DNA of 64,000 bases from Aquarana catesbeiana (taxonomy: Eukaryota; Chordata; Amphibia; Anura; Ranidae). The DNA lies in NCBI RefSeq assembly GCF_042186555.1, contig NC_133325.1, positions 670,394,640-670,458,639 on the forward strand, given 5' to 3'. Positions within the stretch are counted from its first letter, which is position 1. Each line of letters opens with the position of its first letter. The notes below the pieces were generated by a model, which was given only the letters and a program-made list of their open reading frames with translations, did not search any database and was not told the origin of the DNA. The position numbers and the translations under genes are program-made. Positions 13,612-24,870 of this stretch are shown here, piece after piece.

Positions 13612-14785
13612 CAAATTAGTGTAGCGCTCAAAATGGTGAATATAAAAGTAAATGAATAAACATACAAGGTGAATGTCAATTCAACAGTGAACATGAATAA
13701 ATGAACAACCCATATATATAAGTGCAAAAAATGATATAAAAAAACATTCAAAAGTCCAAATTCATGTGGAGACACTAATGCCCCATACACACGGTCGTAC
13801 ATTGATCGAACATTCCGACAACAAAATCCTAGGATTTTTTCCGACGCATGTTGGCTCAAACTTGTCTTGCATACGCACGGTCACACAAAGTTGTCGGAAA
13901 ATCTGATCGTTCTGAACGCGGTGACGTAAAACACGTACGTTGGGACTATAAATGGGGCAGTAGCCAGTAGCTTTCATCTCTTTATTTATTCTGAGCATGC
14001 GTGGCACTTTGTGCGTCGGATTTCTGTACACACGATCGGAAATTCCGACAACGGATTTTGTTGTCGGAAAATTTTATAGCCTGCTCTCAAACTTTGTGTG
14101 TTGGAAATTCCTATGGAAAATGTGTGATGGAGCCTACACACGGTCGGAATTTCCGACAACAAGGTCCTATCACACATTTTCCGACGGATGTTGGCTCAAA
14201 CTTGTCTTGCATACGCACGGTCACACAAAGTTGTCGGAAAATCCGATCGTTCTGAACGCGGTGACGTAAAACACGTACGTTGGGACTATAAGGTCCTATC
14301 ACATATTTTCCTTCGGAAAATCCGACCGTGTGTACGGGGCATTAGAGTCGGTTAATCCGACCATAGAAAGTCTCTCTTGATGTGTACATGGAAATTAATA
14401 AAATATTGATCCCAAATAGTGCAGTAGAAAGTGATAAGGTCGGCGTGCTTATCAAAGACGATGGACACACATACTATATAGCATGTGTGTCAAACAGGCA
14501 TTGGTGAGGATGAACCTCAACTAAATCCACCACAGGAGGACACTGTAAGCAGGATAGGTCCCATCCGATATACCCCAAAGGTTCCCGGTAGCAAGACACA
14601 GACTTCAAAACTTGCGGTGACCCGCATCAAATGGTGGAATGATCCATCATGTGCATGAAAAAAAGAGAACTGCACATAGTGTAATACCGTTTGGTATATT
14701 TGTTGTAAAAAAAAAGGGGTTTACACTTACAAAAATTCAGAATAAACAAGCTAGTAACATGTAGGTAAGTATGCAATGATTCCAC
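13612..14785. other. Repeat-like DNA of unknown type interrupted by a MITE
   Basis: The part 13,612-13,778 starts with GTGTAGCGCTCAAAATGG, similar in style to the GCGCTAAATATAAATATGG sequence at 21,598 and the GCGCAGCGCTGGATATAAAT end of the fold-back element at 55,638. It continues after the MITE (14,345-14,785). I suspect non-coding parts of Penelope-like elements, but nothing in the sequence proves it. Confidence 0.3.
13779..14341. mobile_element. PIF/Harbinger-like MITE with an internal duplication
   Basis: The ends TGCCCCATACACACGGTCG and the complement of CGACCGTGTGTACGGGGCA-type sequence are flanked by TAA and TTA. About 115 bases (13,830-13,945: GATG/CATGTTGGCTCAAAC through CGTACGTTGGGACTATA) are repeated at 14,175-14,290, so this copy is longer than its sisters at 23,524 and 24,293. 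Confidence 0.8.
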
Positions 14786-15005
14786 AGTGGAATTAAACAT
14801 TAATAAATCACCGGGACCAGATGGCTTACTTAGGGAACTCAAGCCAATGTAGCACCAATATTTAAAAAGGGACCAAAATACATCCCTGGGATTTAAAGAC
14901 CAGTTAGCCTAACATCAATAGTATGCAAGCTCTTGGAGGGAATGATAAGGGGCTATATACATGATTTTAGTAATGAGAACGGTATCATTAGCAGTAATCA
15001 GTCAA
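14786..15005 (+). pseudogene. CR1 reverse-transcriptase fragment with internal deletions
   Basis: It matches the full CR1 copy at about 32,006-32,310 (TTAATAAATCACCGGGACCA, CCAATGTAGCACCAATATTT, GATTTTAGTAAT) but lacks two internal segments, one between GGGAACTCA and GCCAATG. It encodes only scraps of the RT finger/palm region. Confidence 0.88.
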
Positions 15006-15039
15006 ATCAGTAATTGGACACTGTCATCATGACTTTATC

Positions 15040-15407
15040 CAGTCGTGGCTCATTCCCACCCCAAAGTATAAAAGTATTCTTTCAATGGCAGCCATTTTCA
15101 GTGTGATTTTGGCATGGAGAGAGACAGAACAGGGCTCTGTTCACTACTATTAGTTAGTTAGTGTGCTATTCTGTGCTATTTTGCTTCAATTGTCAGTGTA
15201 GAATATTAGTTTAGTGTCAGTCTAGGTAAAGGGGGAGTGTAGTGAGGAGGACCATCATTCAGCTTTGCATAGTGTGCAGCTAGAGTAGGGACAGCTCAGA
15301 TAGTTTCACTGTAGTGTAGTGAGACCGTGTCAGTAATCTTTACATTAGTATATAGCTAGAGTAGGGACAGTTTAGATGTGTCAGTGTAGTGACAGTTGAA
15401 CACCGTC
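15040..15407 (+). promoter_or_regulatory. TATA-like sequence upstream of a 36-bp array
   Basis: TATAAAAG stands at 15,067-15,074 and is followed by AT-moderate DNA with repeated GTGTCAGT and TAGTTAGTTAGT words, leading directly into the tandem array. The arrangement looks like the 5' end of a transposable element with its own promoter. No downstream open frame was found, so this is inference from layout only. Confidence 0.3.
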
Positions 15408-15938
15408 TATTTGATTGCGTTACTGCCAGTTTAAAGCCATTTACTTCTGTGTGTGTGTTACTGCCAGTTTAACGCCATATAGTTTTGTTAGTTACTGCCA
15501 GTTTAACGCCATTTACTTTTTTGTGCGTTACTGGCAGTTTAACGCCATTTACTTCTGTGTGCGTTACTGGCAGTGTAACGCCATTTACTTCTGTGTGCAT
15601 TACTGCCAGTTTAACGCCATGTAGTTTTGTGCGTTACTGCCAGTTTAACGCCATTTACTTCTGTATGCGTTACTGCCAGTTTAACGTCATATAGGTTTGC
15701 GTGCCTTACTGCCAGTTTAACACCATATAGTTCTGTGTGCGTTACTGCCAATTTAACGTCATATTGTTTTGTGTGCGTTACTGCCAGTTTAACGCCATTT
15801 ACTTCTGTGTGGGTTACTACCAGTTTAATGCCATTTACTCCTGTGTGCGTTACTGCCAGTTTAACGCAATATAGTTATGCGTGCATTACTGCCAGTTTAA
15901 CGCCATATAGTTCTGTGTGCATTACTGCCAGTTTATCA
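15408..15938. repeat. 36-bp minisatellite (about 14 units)
   Basis: Unit ACTGCCAGTTTAACGCCATT followed by TACTTCTGTGTGCGTT (36 bp, a multiple of three). Some units replace CATTTACTT with CATATAGTT. The peptide-like frames over it are artefacts. Confidence 0.95.
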
Positions 15939-15947
15939 TCAAGAGTA

Positions 15948-16086
15948 CCTCTATAGGGTTACGGTGGGAAGGCGCCACCGACACTCAAAGACCAATTTTT
16001 TAATATGTGATATGAACCTGTCAAACAGGTGCAGAAAAATTGGTCTTTGGGTGCCGGTGACACCTTCCCACCGTAACCCTATAAAG
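15948..16086. repeat. Hairpin repeat
   Basis: TATAGGGTTACGGTGGGAAG at the left is the complement of the right arm, continuing through CACCGACACTCAAAGACCAA for about 50 bp with few mismatches, around a loop near 16,010. Perhaps a small MITE or the tip of the adjacent element. Confidence 0.8.
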
Positions 16087-16550
16087 GTGAATTAAAAAAT
16101 GCTAATTTTATCCACACATGCTGAGCACCCCTGGGCGCTTACAATATAATCCTTAATTCCATAATAAATGTAAAAAAATACAATTTAAAACAACATTTAA
16201 ATGTACGATTTTTTACCATTGTAGTAAATTAGTATTCCGTCACCTAGTGGTGGACCAATTTTAATTACAAGTAAAGCTATGGGTTTATAACACAAAGCTC
16301 CATCTTGTGGTTAAACTAATTTACTACATTCAATGACCCATATTAATTGAAATGGAAGGACAATATTAGATAACTACATATTTTGATGGACTTTGGTGAT
16401 GGATTTATTAGACTAGTTAGTTATCTACATAGAATGTATTGAAAAATATATAAAAAATACATTTAAAAAACATAATTGGAGTCATGGTTTGGGAATTAAT
16501 TAAGGATATTCGATGATGCTTGGTTTGACAATATGTTATATTATATAAAT
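16087..16550. other. AT-rich flank of the Penelope-like element
   Basis: No open frame. It may include the 3' non-coding part of the minus-strand Penelope-like element, but no boundary was visible. Confidence 0.35.
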
Positions 16551-18757
16551 TTAATAATTAGTGATGAAACAATTTAGGTCCAGTTCCATGTTTAACCCCT
16601 GAGGTGTCAATGTTTGGAGCTCAAATATCCATCTGGTCTTGTTTTGAGATATTCTCTTAATCATATTAGAACCCCTCCAGTGCCCCTTAATGCTATCAAT
16701 AGCATAGAAAGTCATCTCTGCAGGGTTGTTGTGATGTTTCAGTCTAAAATGATTTGAGAAGCTGTGTTTAGGGAATCCCTTACATATGTTTGTGATATGC
16801 TGACTATTACGTTTGGTTAGGGTTCTTGATGTCCTTCCTACATATTGGTACCCGCAGTTACATTCCATAATGTATGTGACATTCTTTGTCCCACACGTGA
16901 TGAAATTTTTAATAGGGTATTGTTTAAGTGTTTGGTGGGAAATGAATGTGGATCTCTTCCTAGGTGCTGGTTTAGTACTCCTACAGGGACCACACTTACC
17001 ACACCGATAAAACCCTTTATAGTCAAACATGGTTATTCCCTGTTTTGGGGGGTCAGGGATGTTTTGTACCAATTTAGTTCTTAATCCTGGTGCTCTACGG
17101 TAAATAAAGGAGGGGTTGTTAGGTAAGATATCCCTCAAAGTATAGTCTCTTTTTAAAATGGGCCAATGTTTCCTGATGCTCTTTTCTATATGTTTGTACT
17201 GTTTATTAAAAACCTGTGATAAATGACATATCATAAGGTTTAGGTTCTCTTACTTTAGTTTCCAAGAATGTTTTCCTATCCATTTTTCCTACTGTCTTTC
17301 TTACCATTTGTAGGTTCTCTTGGGGGTATTCTTTATCTATAAACCTGTTGATCAGTATATCAGTTTGTTCCATGTAATCGCAATGCAGTAACAGTTCATT
17401 TTAATGCGCATAAACTGACCCTTTTGAATGGCCATCTTCCATTTTGGATGGTGACATCTCCTCACAGGAATGTATCCATTCCTGTCTGTGTTTTTTAAAT
17501 GGGTTTTAGTATTGAGTTTCTCACCATCCTTGAAAATGTTAACATCCAGGAAGTCAATTTGTTGTTTCTGCGCATTAACCATGAACCTGATACCATACTC
17601 TTTATTATTGCTATGGCCTAAAAAGTCATCAAGGGCACTTCCTGTTCCCTGCCAAATTATTATAACGTCATCTATGTAACTTAAATATAATCATAGGTAC
17701 GGCCATGATTTCCCATGTATTGCTTTACTCACACATTTGTTGAGAAAAATGTTGGCAACACTGGGGGCATATTTGGCCCCCATAGACTCTCCTTTCATTT
17801 GATTGTAGCGTTGCCCTCCATACCAAAAGTAGTTATTGGTCATGGCTAACTTTAGACTATTCAGTAAGAACCGTTTCTGTTTTAATTTTAAATTAGTAAA
17901 TTTGTTTAGTGCCCATTTAACTGCATTCATAGCCTCAATTCATTTTATGTTGGTGTATAGTGATTCTACATCCACTGTCACCAATATACTCTGTTCATCC
18001 ACTCCAACCTGTTCCAAACTGTTTAAGACATCTTTGCTGTCCTTAAGGTAGGATGGGCCGTTGGTTGCAAGGGATTGTAAATAGATATCCAGATACTCCC
18101 CTAATCTGGAGAAAAAGGAGCTTATGCCACTAAGAATAGGTCTCCCTGGTGGTTTGGTACTATTCTTATGTACTTTTGGTACTTGGTACAATACTGGCAT
18201 AACTGGTGCATCAGGGACCAAATATCGTTTTTCTTTATTGTTGAAACTACCATCTATGTTTGCTTGATTGACCAATTCCTGCAGTGAGGTTTTTAAAACC
18301 TTGGTGGGATTTGATCTAAGCTTTTGGTAGGTACTCTCATCACTGAGAATACGTACCATCTCTTTTTCGTAATCCACTTTATTCAATATAACTATACCCC
18401 CCCCCCCTTTGTCAGCTGGGCAGATAACTACATTTTTTCATTTTTCAATAGCTCTGATCTCTTCCCATATTTTCCTATCCTTAAACTCTTTTTTGATATG
18501 AATTTTCCTTATACCTTCCTCTACCATTCTCTTAAAAACATCAATAAACTGATGGGTGGAAGTTCTGGGATTAAATGTGGATTTATTTCGAAGTTCACTA
18601 TGAGTATATTTTTGTGCCGGTGGTTTCCCATTAGAAGTGTTTTTCTTACAAAAATGTTTCTTAACACCTAATTTTCTCCCAAACTTTTGTAGATCAATGA
18701 AAGCTACGAATTTGTCAAATTTTTTTGTAGGTGCGTACTTTAATCCTTGGAGTACTC
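16551..18757 (-). pseudogene. Penelope-like element: reverse transcriptase plus GIY-YIG endonuclease, decayed
   Basis: Minus-strand pieces read in order. An N-terminal basic region lies at 18,438-18,757. An RT block at 17,940-18,386 has PVLYQVPKVHKN, PPGRPILSG and the catalytic motif-A Asp in VTVDVESLYTNI. The segment at 17,691-17,930 has GESMGAKYAPSVANIF. Motif C, SYIDDVIIIWQGTG, is at about 17,655-17,680 with a stop a few codons before it. The piece at 17,352-17,582 has QIDFLDVNIFKDG, and 16,551-17,234 is the linker and GIY-YIG nuclease (TYIMECNCGYQYVGRTSRT) ending WIFELQTLTPQGLN. RT plus C-terminal GIY-YIG defines Penelope-like elements. Stops and frameshifts between the pieces make it inactive. 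The first eight codons of the open frame at 18,785 are CR1 sequence, not PLE. Confidence 0.9.
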
Positions 18758-18985
18758 GGAATGGACCATTCCAAGTATTCCCCATTTATCACTACCCTCT
18801 GAACTCACCCCTGTAGCCAGTTTTCAATCCATGTACTCACCCTATGATCCATGCCAACAGACCTTAGTTTGTACAGTAAACATTTATGGGAAACTGTATT
18901 GAATGCCCTTGCAAAATCAAGATACACCACATCTACAGGCCTTCCTTTATCTAGATGGCAGCTCATCTTCTCATAGAAGGTTAAT
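18757..18985 (-). pseudogene. CR1 reverse-transcriptase fragment
   Basis: The complement matches the full CR1 at about 32,345-32,570 (TTAACCTTCTATGAGAAGATG, GGAAGGCCTGTAGATGTGG, GTGAGTACATGGATTGAAAA). It joins the Penelope-like element directly at about 18,757. Together with the fragment at 21,340-21,570 it may be one minus-strand CR1 copy split by later insertions. Confidence 0.88.
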
Positions 18986-19145
18986 ATATAGAAAAAAATC
19001 TGTGCTGGTGTGTTATCATAAGTAAATACAGCAGCTGTGCACTAAAACCTAAATACCAGGTTAATCAATTATGTATGTCCTAATAGTGCAGCGCTAAATA
19101 AAATTACCATGTGCAAAACACTATATATAACATAGTGCAAAACCT
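18986..19145. other. Unassigned repeat-like DNA
   Basis: Contains GTGCAGCGCTAAATAAAATT, again similar to the sequences at 13,612 and 21,598. No gene. Confidence 0.3.
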
Positions 19146-20063
19146 TTAACCACTTGCCAGTATACAGCAGCAAATTGGTTCATTCTCGTGAATCGGCGTT
19201 TGGGTACGTCTGTACCTTTATGGGTGATAGCAGGCGTGCGCGCATCTGTTGCACGGCAGGGAACCCGATGCGTGTGGCCGGCGGGCGCGATCACTGCTGG
19301 CCACGCGTGATCGTGTGCACGAGAGCAGGAAAAGAGATTTATATTTGTAAACACATAAATCCTTGTTCTGTCAGGAGAGAAGAGACATATCGTTTGTTCC
19401 TACTAAGTAGGAACAACGATCTGTCTCCTCCTCTAGTAAGTCCCACACCCTCACAGTTAGAACACACCTAGGGAACACACCTTTAACCCCTTGATCGCCC
19501 CCTAGTGTTAACCCCTTCCCTGCCAGTGACATTTACACAGTAATCAGTGCATTTTTGTAGCACTGATCGCTGTATAAATGTCAATGGTCCCAAAAATGTG
19601 TCAAAAGTGTCCGATCTGTCCACCTCAATGTCGCGTTACTGCTAAAAATCGCAGATCACTGCCATTACTAGTAAAAAAAATAATAATAAAAATGCCATAA
19701 ATCTTTCCCATAGTTTGTAGACGCTATATCTTTTGCACAAACCAATCAATATATGCTTATTGCGATTTTTTTTAAACCAAAAATATGTAGAAGAATATAT
19801 ATTGGCCTAAACCGAGGAAGAATTTTGGGGATATTTATTATAGCAAAAAGTAAAAAATATTGTTTTTTTTCCTAACTTGTCACTCTTTTTTTATTTATAG
19901 CGCAAAAAATAAAAACCGCAGAGGTGATCAAATACCACCAAAAGAAAGCTCTATTTGTGGGGAAAAAGGACATCAATTTTGCTTGGGTACAGTGTCGCAC
20001 AACTGCGCAATTTTCAGTTAAAGAGACGCAGCGCCATATTGCAAAAAATGGCCTGGTCATTAA
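19146..20063. mobile_element. TTAA-flanked element, first of an inverted pair
   Basis: Begins TTAACCACTTGCCAG and runs to the TTAA at 20,060. Shared internal blocks (TACCACCAAAAGAAAGCTC, TTTATAGCGCAAAAAATAAA, AATGTCACTGG-type words) appear in reverse in the neighbour 20,060-21,055. The right end lacks the CCGGAAG terminal segment, so this copy is truncated or fused. A piggyBac-like origin is inferred from the TTAA target. Confidence 0.6.
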
Positions 20064-21055
20064 CCACTTCAGCTCCGGAAGGATTTACCCCCTTCCTGAC
20101 CAGGCCATTTTTTGTGATTCAGCATTTAACTTTAACTGACAATTGCGCGGTTGTGCAACGCTGTACCAAAACAAAATTTATGGGCTTTTTTCCCCCACGA
20201 ATAGAGCTTTCTTTTAGTGGTATTTCATCACCTCTGCGGTTTTTATTTTTTGCGCTATAAACAAAAAAAGAGCGCCAATTTAAAAAAAACACATTTTGTA
20301 GTTTTTGCTATAATACATATCCCAAATTTTTAAAAAACTAAAACAATTTTTTTTCCTCAGTTTAGGCCGATATGTATTCTTCTACATATTTTTGGTTAAA
20401 AAAATCGCAATAAGCATATATTGATTGGTTTGTGCAAAAGTTATAGCATATACAAAATAGGGGATAGATTTATGTCATTTTTATTATTATTTTATTTTTT
20501 ACTAGTAATGGCGATGATCTGCAATTTTTATCAGGACTGCGACATTGCGGCGAACAGATTGGACACTTTTGACACTATTTTGGGACCATTTAGCGATCAG
20601 AGCTAACAATAGCCATTGATTACTGTATAAATGTCACTGGCAGGGAAGGGGTTAACGCTAGGGGGTGATCAAGAGGTTAAATGTGTTCCCTAGGTGTGTT
20701 CTAACTGTAGGGGGGATGGGACTGACTAGAGGAGGATAGAGATCGGTGTTCATACTTAGTATAAACACACGGCCTGTCTCCTCTCCCCTGAGAGAACCGG
20801 GATTTGTGGGTTTACGCACACAGTTCCCGCTTCTCGCTCTGTCACGAGCGATAGCGGGTGCCTGGTGGTCATCGGGCACACTCATTGGCTCCGGGGACTT
20901 GCGGCCGGCACATGCGCTTGCCTGCTGTGACGTCTTAAAGGAGCGACGTACAGCTATGGCCATTTGCCCAGCCGTGCCAACCTGCCTCAGTATAACTGCG
21001 GCGGCTGGTCGGCTAGTGGTTAAGCAGCCAAATCTTCCGGTCTGTAAGTGGTTAA
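20060..21055. mobile_element. TTAA-flanked TIR element (piggyBac-like MITE)
   Basis: TTAA at 20,060-20,063 and 21,052-21,055. The left end CCACTTCAGCTCCGGAAGGA pairs with the complement of the right end, CCACTTACAGACCGGAAGAT. About 1 kb without a transposase frame. It contains TTTTTGCGCTATAAACAAAA and long A/T blocks. Relatives: 837-1,248, 19,146-20,063 and 55,214-57,227. Confidence 0.72.
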
Positions 21056-21339
21056 AGTGAACAGAAAATCCAATCAAATATTATTTAATCCAAAAATGTC
21101 CTTATGCAAAAGTGCAAAATATATTATATTCATAAAGTGCAAAGTTCATAAATTCATAAGTTCTCCTGTGCAAACAGTTCATGCATGCCAGTGTCCCACA
21201 CTGGATAGATCAATCCTGACGGTGCAGTGCTCAGACATTCACAGTTGTGACACCTTCACCATAAGCCCCTCTTCTGTTCTATTCTATTCTATTCTATTCT
21301 TCTATTCTGGTAATCCCCCATCTGATTTATCTTGTTCTT
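21056..21339. other. No gene seen
   Basis: Unassigned AT-rich DNA ending in a short TTCTATTCTA tandem stretch (about 21,275-21,307). Confidence 0.5.
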
Positions 21340-21570
21340 ATCTTGTTGTTTTTTTTAAATATTGGTGCTACATTGGCTTTTCTCCAATCAGCTGGTACCA
21401 TTCCAGTCAGTAGACTGTTCGTAAAAATGAGGAACAATGGTCTGGCAATTACTTGACTGAGTTCCTTAAGGACCCTCGGGTGCAAGTGATCTGGTCCCGG
21501 TGACTTATTAATGTTACGTTTTTCAAGTCTATTCCTAATTCTATCCTCTGTTAGCCATGAGGGTGTCATG
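21340..21570 (-). pseudogene. CR1 reverse-transcriptase fragment
   Basis: The minus strand encodes WLTEDRIRNRLEKRNINKSP, then PDHLHPRVLKELSQVIARPL and GMVPADWRKANVAPIFKK, matching the full CR1 at 31,965-32,180. It ends abruptly in an AACAACAAGATAAGAACAAG sequence. Confidence 0.9.
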
Positions 21571-22320
21571 AGGATAATAAAAACACAAATCTGTTGCGCT
21601 AAATATAAATATGGAAAAAGCCGCTAATACTAAATTGCTGATTACAATTGGCGTAATGTAAAAAAAGGTGTAGCGCTTATAATCATTTGCAAAGTTCATA
21701 ATAGGAGAAAGTTCCAAGCATAAGTAAAAGTGGAGCCAATCAGAGCCATCACCATCAAGGAGAAACAGAAGCTTCTATTGGACGAGATCCACCATGGAGG
21801 GAACTTCAGAAGGGAATAGAAATACCATCACCATCACCTAAACTAACTGACCCTTACCATCAGTGTATGGGTTATACACATATATTGTAACCAAGTGATG
21901 AAAACGATTTTCCTAGAATCAGAAGCGATCCTCTGCTCATACAATCCCAAAACATTCCTCTCCCTCTGGACCACATGGAAATCCTAGGAGACCCTCCTCT
22001 CAACTGGATAAAATGTCAGATACGTTCCAGTGGGCGTGTGATAGCTCGAGGGTTAAATACATGTAGGGAGTATAGAAGGAACGCTTACTGCGCAAAGTTC
22101 ATAACCCGAAGTATTTATTGTAAAAATAAGTAGATCAAACTCACATTCCATAAGAAATCCAAAAGATATGAAGCGACCAGCGCTTCTCACCATCAAGATG
22201 GCCGTGGTGTCTCCGTCCAACCCCGTCCAGCGTCACTCGTCTCTGACGTCGCCCAACAGAACAGACAACCCCCTAAATTTACATGCAAGCGCCTGATCAA
22301 CAGGAGCAGGGCGCTACATT
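21571..22320. other. Unassigned repeat-like DNA
   Basis: Starts near TTGCGCTAAATATAAATATG and includes AAAAAGCCGCTAATAC, close in style to AAAAAAGCCGCTACAGATG in the fold-back element at 55.8 kb. No coding sequence. A shared origin is plausible but not shown. Confidence 0.3.
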
Positions 22321-23523
22321 TATATGATTTTTTTTTACAATTATTTAACTTTATTGCTATCACAAAAGGGGCTAGCAAGCATGGGCAGGTAACAGGTCCT
22401 TTTTATAGAGACATTGGGGGTCTTTTAGACCTCCAATGTCTCCCTTGCCCTCCAATGCAGCTATTTCAGCACAGATCATGCTGGAATAGCTGCATCCCTG
22501 ACTACATTAGCTGAGAAATGACAGCTGTGACCTCGAAAGCGACATGTAGAGGGATCGGGAAGGATGTTCCACAGAGTTTCTTCTACTCTCACTAGAGAAG
22601 TTGTTTCCCACAGTCCCAGCCTCCCTGGTGGAATCGGAGAGCCCAGGGACCACTGCAGGTGCCGTCAGTAGGGGGTGGAGCACTTGTTAGCCCTATAAAA
22701 GTGATCGGGCAGCTCTATAGCCGCTCAGATCACTTTTATCACAAAGATTCGCTGGCCCTTAAAGCTGATATTAGCAGCTGTGAGCTTGATTTAACCACTT
22801 GTTTACCATGCCATTTATAAATGCACCTTGGTAGACAAATGGTTAACCCTATAAACTCCTGCAAATGCAAACTCCTGTGCAACATTTGTAACAAATTTCA
22901 GTTGAGAGCGGGATTTGTGAATTAACTACAAGTTCTGTCTTCCACTTGTAGCTTCAATGGGCTATGAGCATGCTGAGGCTCAAAGTTGTATCTGTACCTT
23001 TGGAGCGCACTAAGCCTGGATTAGATACACAGGGGCTAGACGCCCTGGGCTCTTATACTTCCCAGATCACTTTCCTGCATTTGGATGTTTCTGATTTAAA
23101 GCAAGCTTAGCTGTGTTTAGACAGATTGCATTTAGATCTGTGCATCAGTCCTGCATGGGTGGCCATTAATATTTATCTCTAAACATTCAGGAGCGAATGT
23201 CGCCTGTCATTGATTTAAACAGGCTGGCTAAACGCAGGTGCATGCATCTCTATCACTATCACTTTTGGGTGGAAAAACATGGTCCTGTGCCCTGGAGTAT
23301 GAATGGGTGCACCTGTGTGAATAAAGTCTTATTGGATCCAGGGCGCACAGAATGATATTTTCTCTAAACACAACTAAACTGATTGCATTGAAACGCATGT
23401 AAACACCAAATCATTACTCCATTTATTTGCAATAAAAAATGTCCTCTAAACACATATAAACACAGTTTTGACGGTGCCAGTGTGAATGAGGACATTGTTT
23501 GGTGACAGTAAACAATACTCTAA
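22321..23523. other. No gene seen; small hairpin at 22,792-22,857
   Basis: The only structure noted is TTAACCACTTGTTTACCA at 22,792 with the complement of TGGTAGACAAATGGTTAA ending at about 22,847, a very short TTAA-type inverted repeat. The rest shows no exon or recognised repeat. Confidence 0.5.
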
Positions 23524-23957
23524 TGCCCTGTACACACGGTCGGATTTTCCAACGGAAAACGTGTGATAGGACCTTGTTGTTTGAAATTCCGACCGTGTGT
23601 AGGCTCCATCACACATTTTCCATCGGAATTTCCGACACACAAAGTTTGAGAGCTTGCTATAAATTTTTCCGACAACAAAATCCGTTGTTGGAAATTCCAA
23701 TCGTGTGTACACAAATCCGTCACACAAAGTGCCACGCATGCTCAGAATAAATTAAGAGACGAAAGCTATTGGCTACTGCCCTGTTTATAGTCCCGACGTA
23801 CGTGTTTTACGTCACTGCGTTCAGAACGATCGGATTTTCTGACAACTTTGTGTGACCGTTTGTATGCAAGACAAGTTTGAGCCAACATCCGTCGGAAAAA
23901 ATCCATGGATTTTGTTGTCGGAATGTCCGATCAATGTCCGACTGTGTGTACGGGGCA
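23524..23957. mobile_element. PIF/Harbinger-like MITE
   Basis: The ends TGCCCTGTACACACGGTCGG and the complement of the ACTGTGTGTACGGGGCA end are flanked by TAA and TTA. The interior includes AGCCAACATCCGTCGGAAAA and GTTTTACGTCACTGCG, shared with 13,779-14,341 and 24,293-24,696. No gene. Confidence 0.82.
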
Positions 23958-24292
23958 TTATTCTCCAAAAATAATCCAAACACATCCACTACCTAAATTA
24001 GAAGTTCAGCCTAAAACTAACTATCTCTATATCTACTCACATCTACATTCTAAGATTAACCTATCAACCCTGTAAAGCAAAAAATCACTATACATACTGT
24101 AGCACCCCCTAGCTGTGTTGCTAGAGTGCTAGTATTTGTGTTAGTGTAGGTAAATTGACTGGCTAGGCTGGCAGCCAAGCCTGTGTTGTTTTGTTTCGGG
24201 TGTTGTATCTGGGTCGGGTGAGTGACTCAGGGAGGGCTGAATGACTCACAGGCAGCATCTCTGAGACCTTGTTCTACTTCTAGAGACTGGTA

Positions 24293-24696
24293 TGCCCTGT
24301 ACACACGATAGGATTTTCCGATGGAAAATGTGTGATAGGACCTTGTTGTCGGAAATTCCGACCGTGTGTAGGCTCCATCACACATTTTCCATAGGAATTT
24401 CCGACACACAAAGTTTGAGAGCTTGCTATAAAATTTTCCGACAACAAAATCCGTTGTCGGAAATTCCGATCGCGTGTACACAAATCCGACGCACAAAGTG
24501 CCACACATGCTCAGAATAAATTAAGAGACGAAAGTTATTGGCTACTGCCCCGTTTATAGTCCCGACATACGTGTTTTACGTCAACTTTGTGTGACCATGT
24601 GTATGCAAGACAAGTTTGAGCCAACATCTGTCGGAAAAAATCCATGGATTTTGTTGTCAGAATGTCCCATCAATGTCTGACAGTGTGTAAAGGGCA
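24293..24696. mobile_element. PIF/Harbinger-like MITE with GTA duplication
   Basis: The ends TGCCCTGTACACACGATAGG and GACAGTGTGTAAAGGGCA are bounded by GTA on both sides (24,290-24,292 and 24,697-24,699), a non-canonical 3-bp duplication. It closely resembles 23,524-23,957 but lacks the segment with CGTTCAGAACGATCGG. Confidence 0.82.
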
Positions 24697-24870
24697 GTAG
24701 AAGATTCTAGAAGAATGGGAGTGGAGGAGAGGAGGAGCTGCCTGGAGTATTCTAAAGGGCCCTGACCAATCCCCAACAGATGGGTTGGCAGGGGTAGACC
24801 CCCTCAAATACTTAGGATTAGTCCAGCTAGGGGCAGTGGAGTTCAGATGGAGGCTGGAGATGGAGTGTTA

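Noticed and set aside
15408..15938. Possible CRISPR-like array
   Set aside because: The 36-bp units are contiguous without unique spacers, and the DNA is vertebrate. A plain minisatellite.
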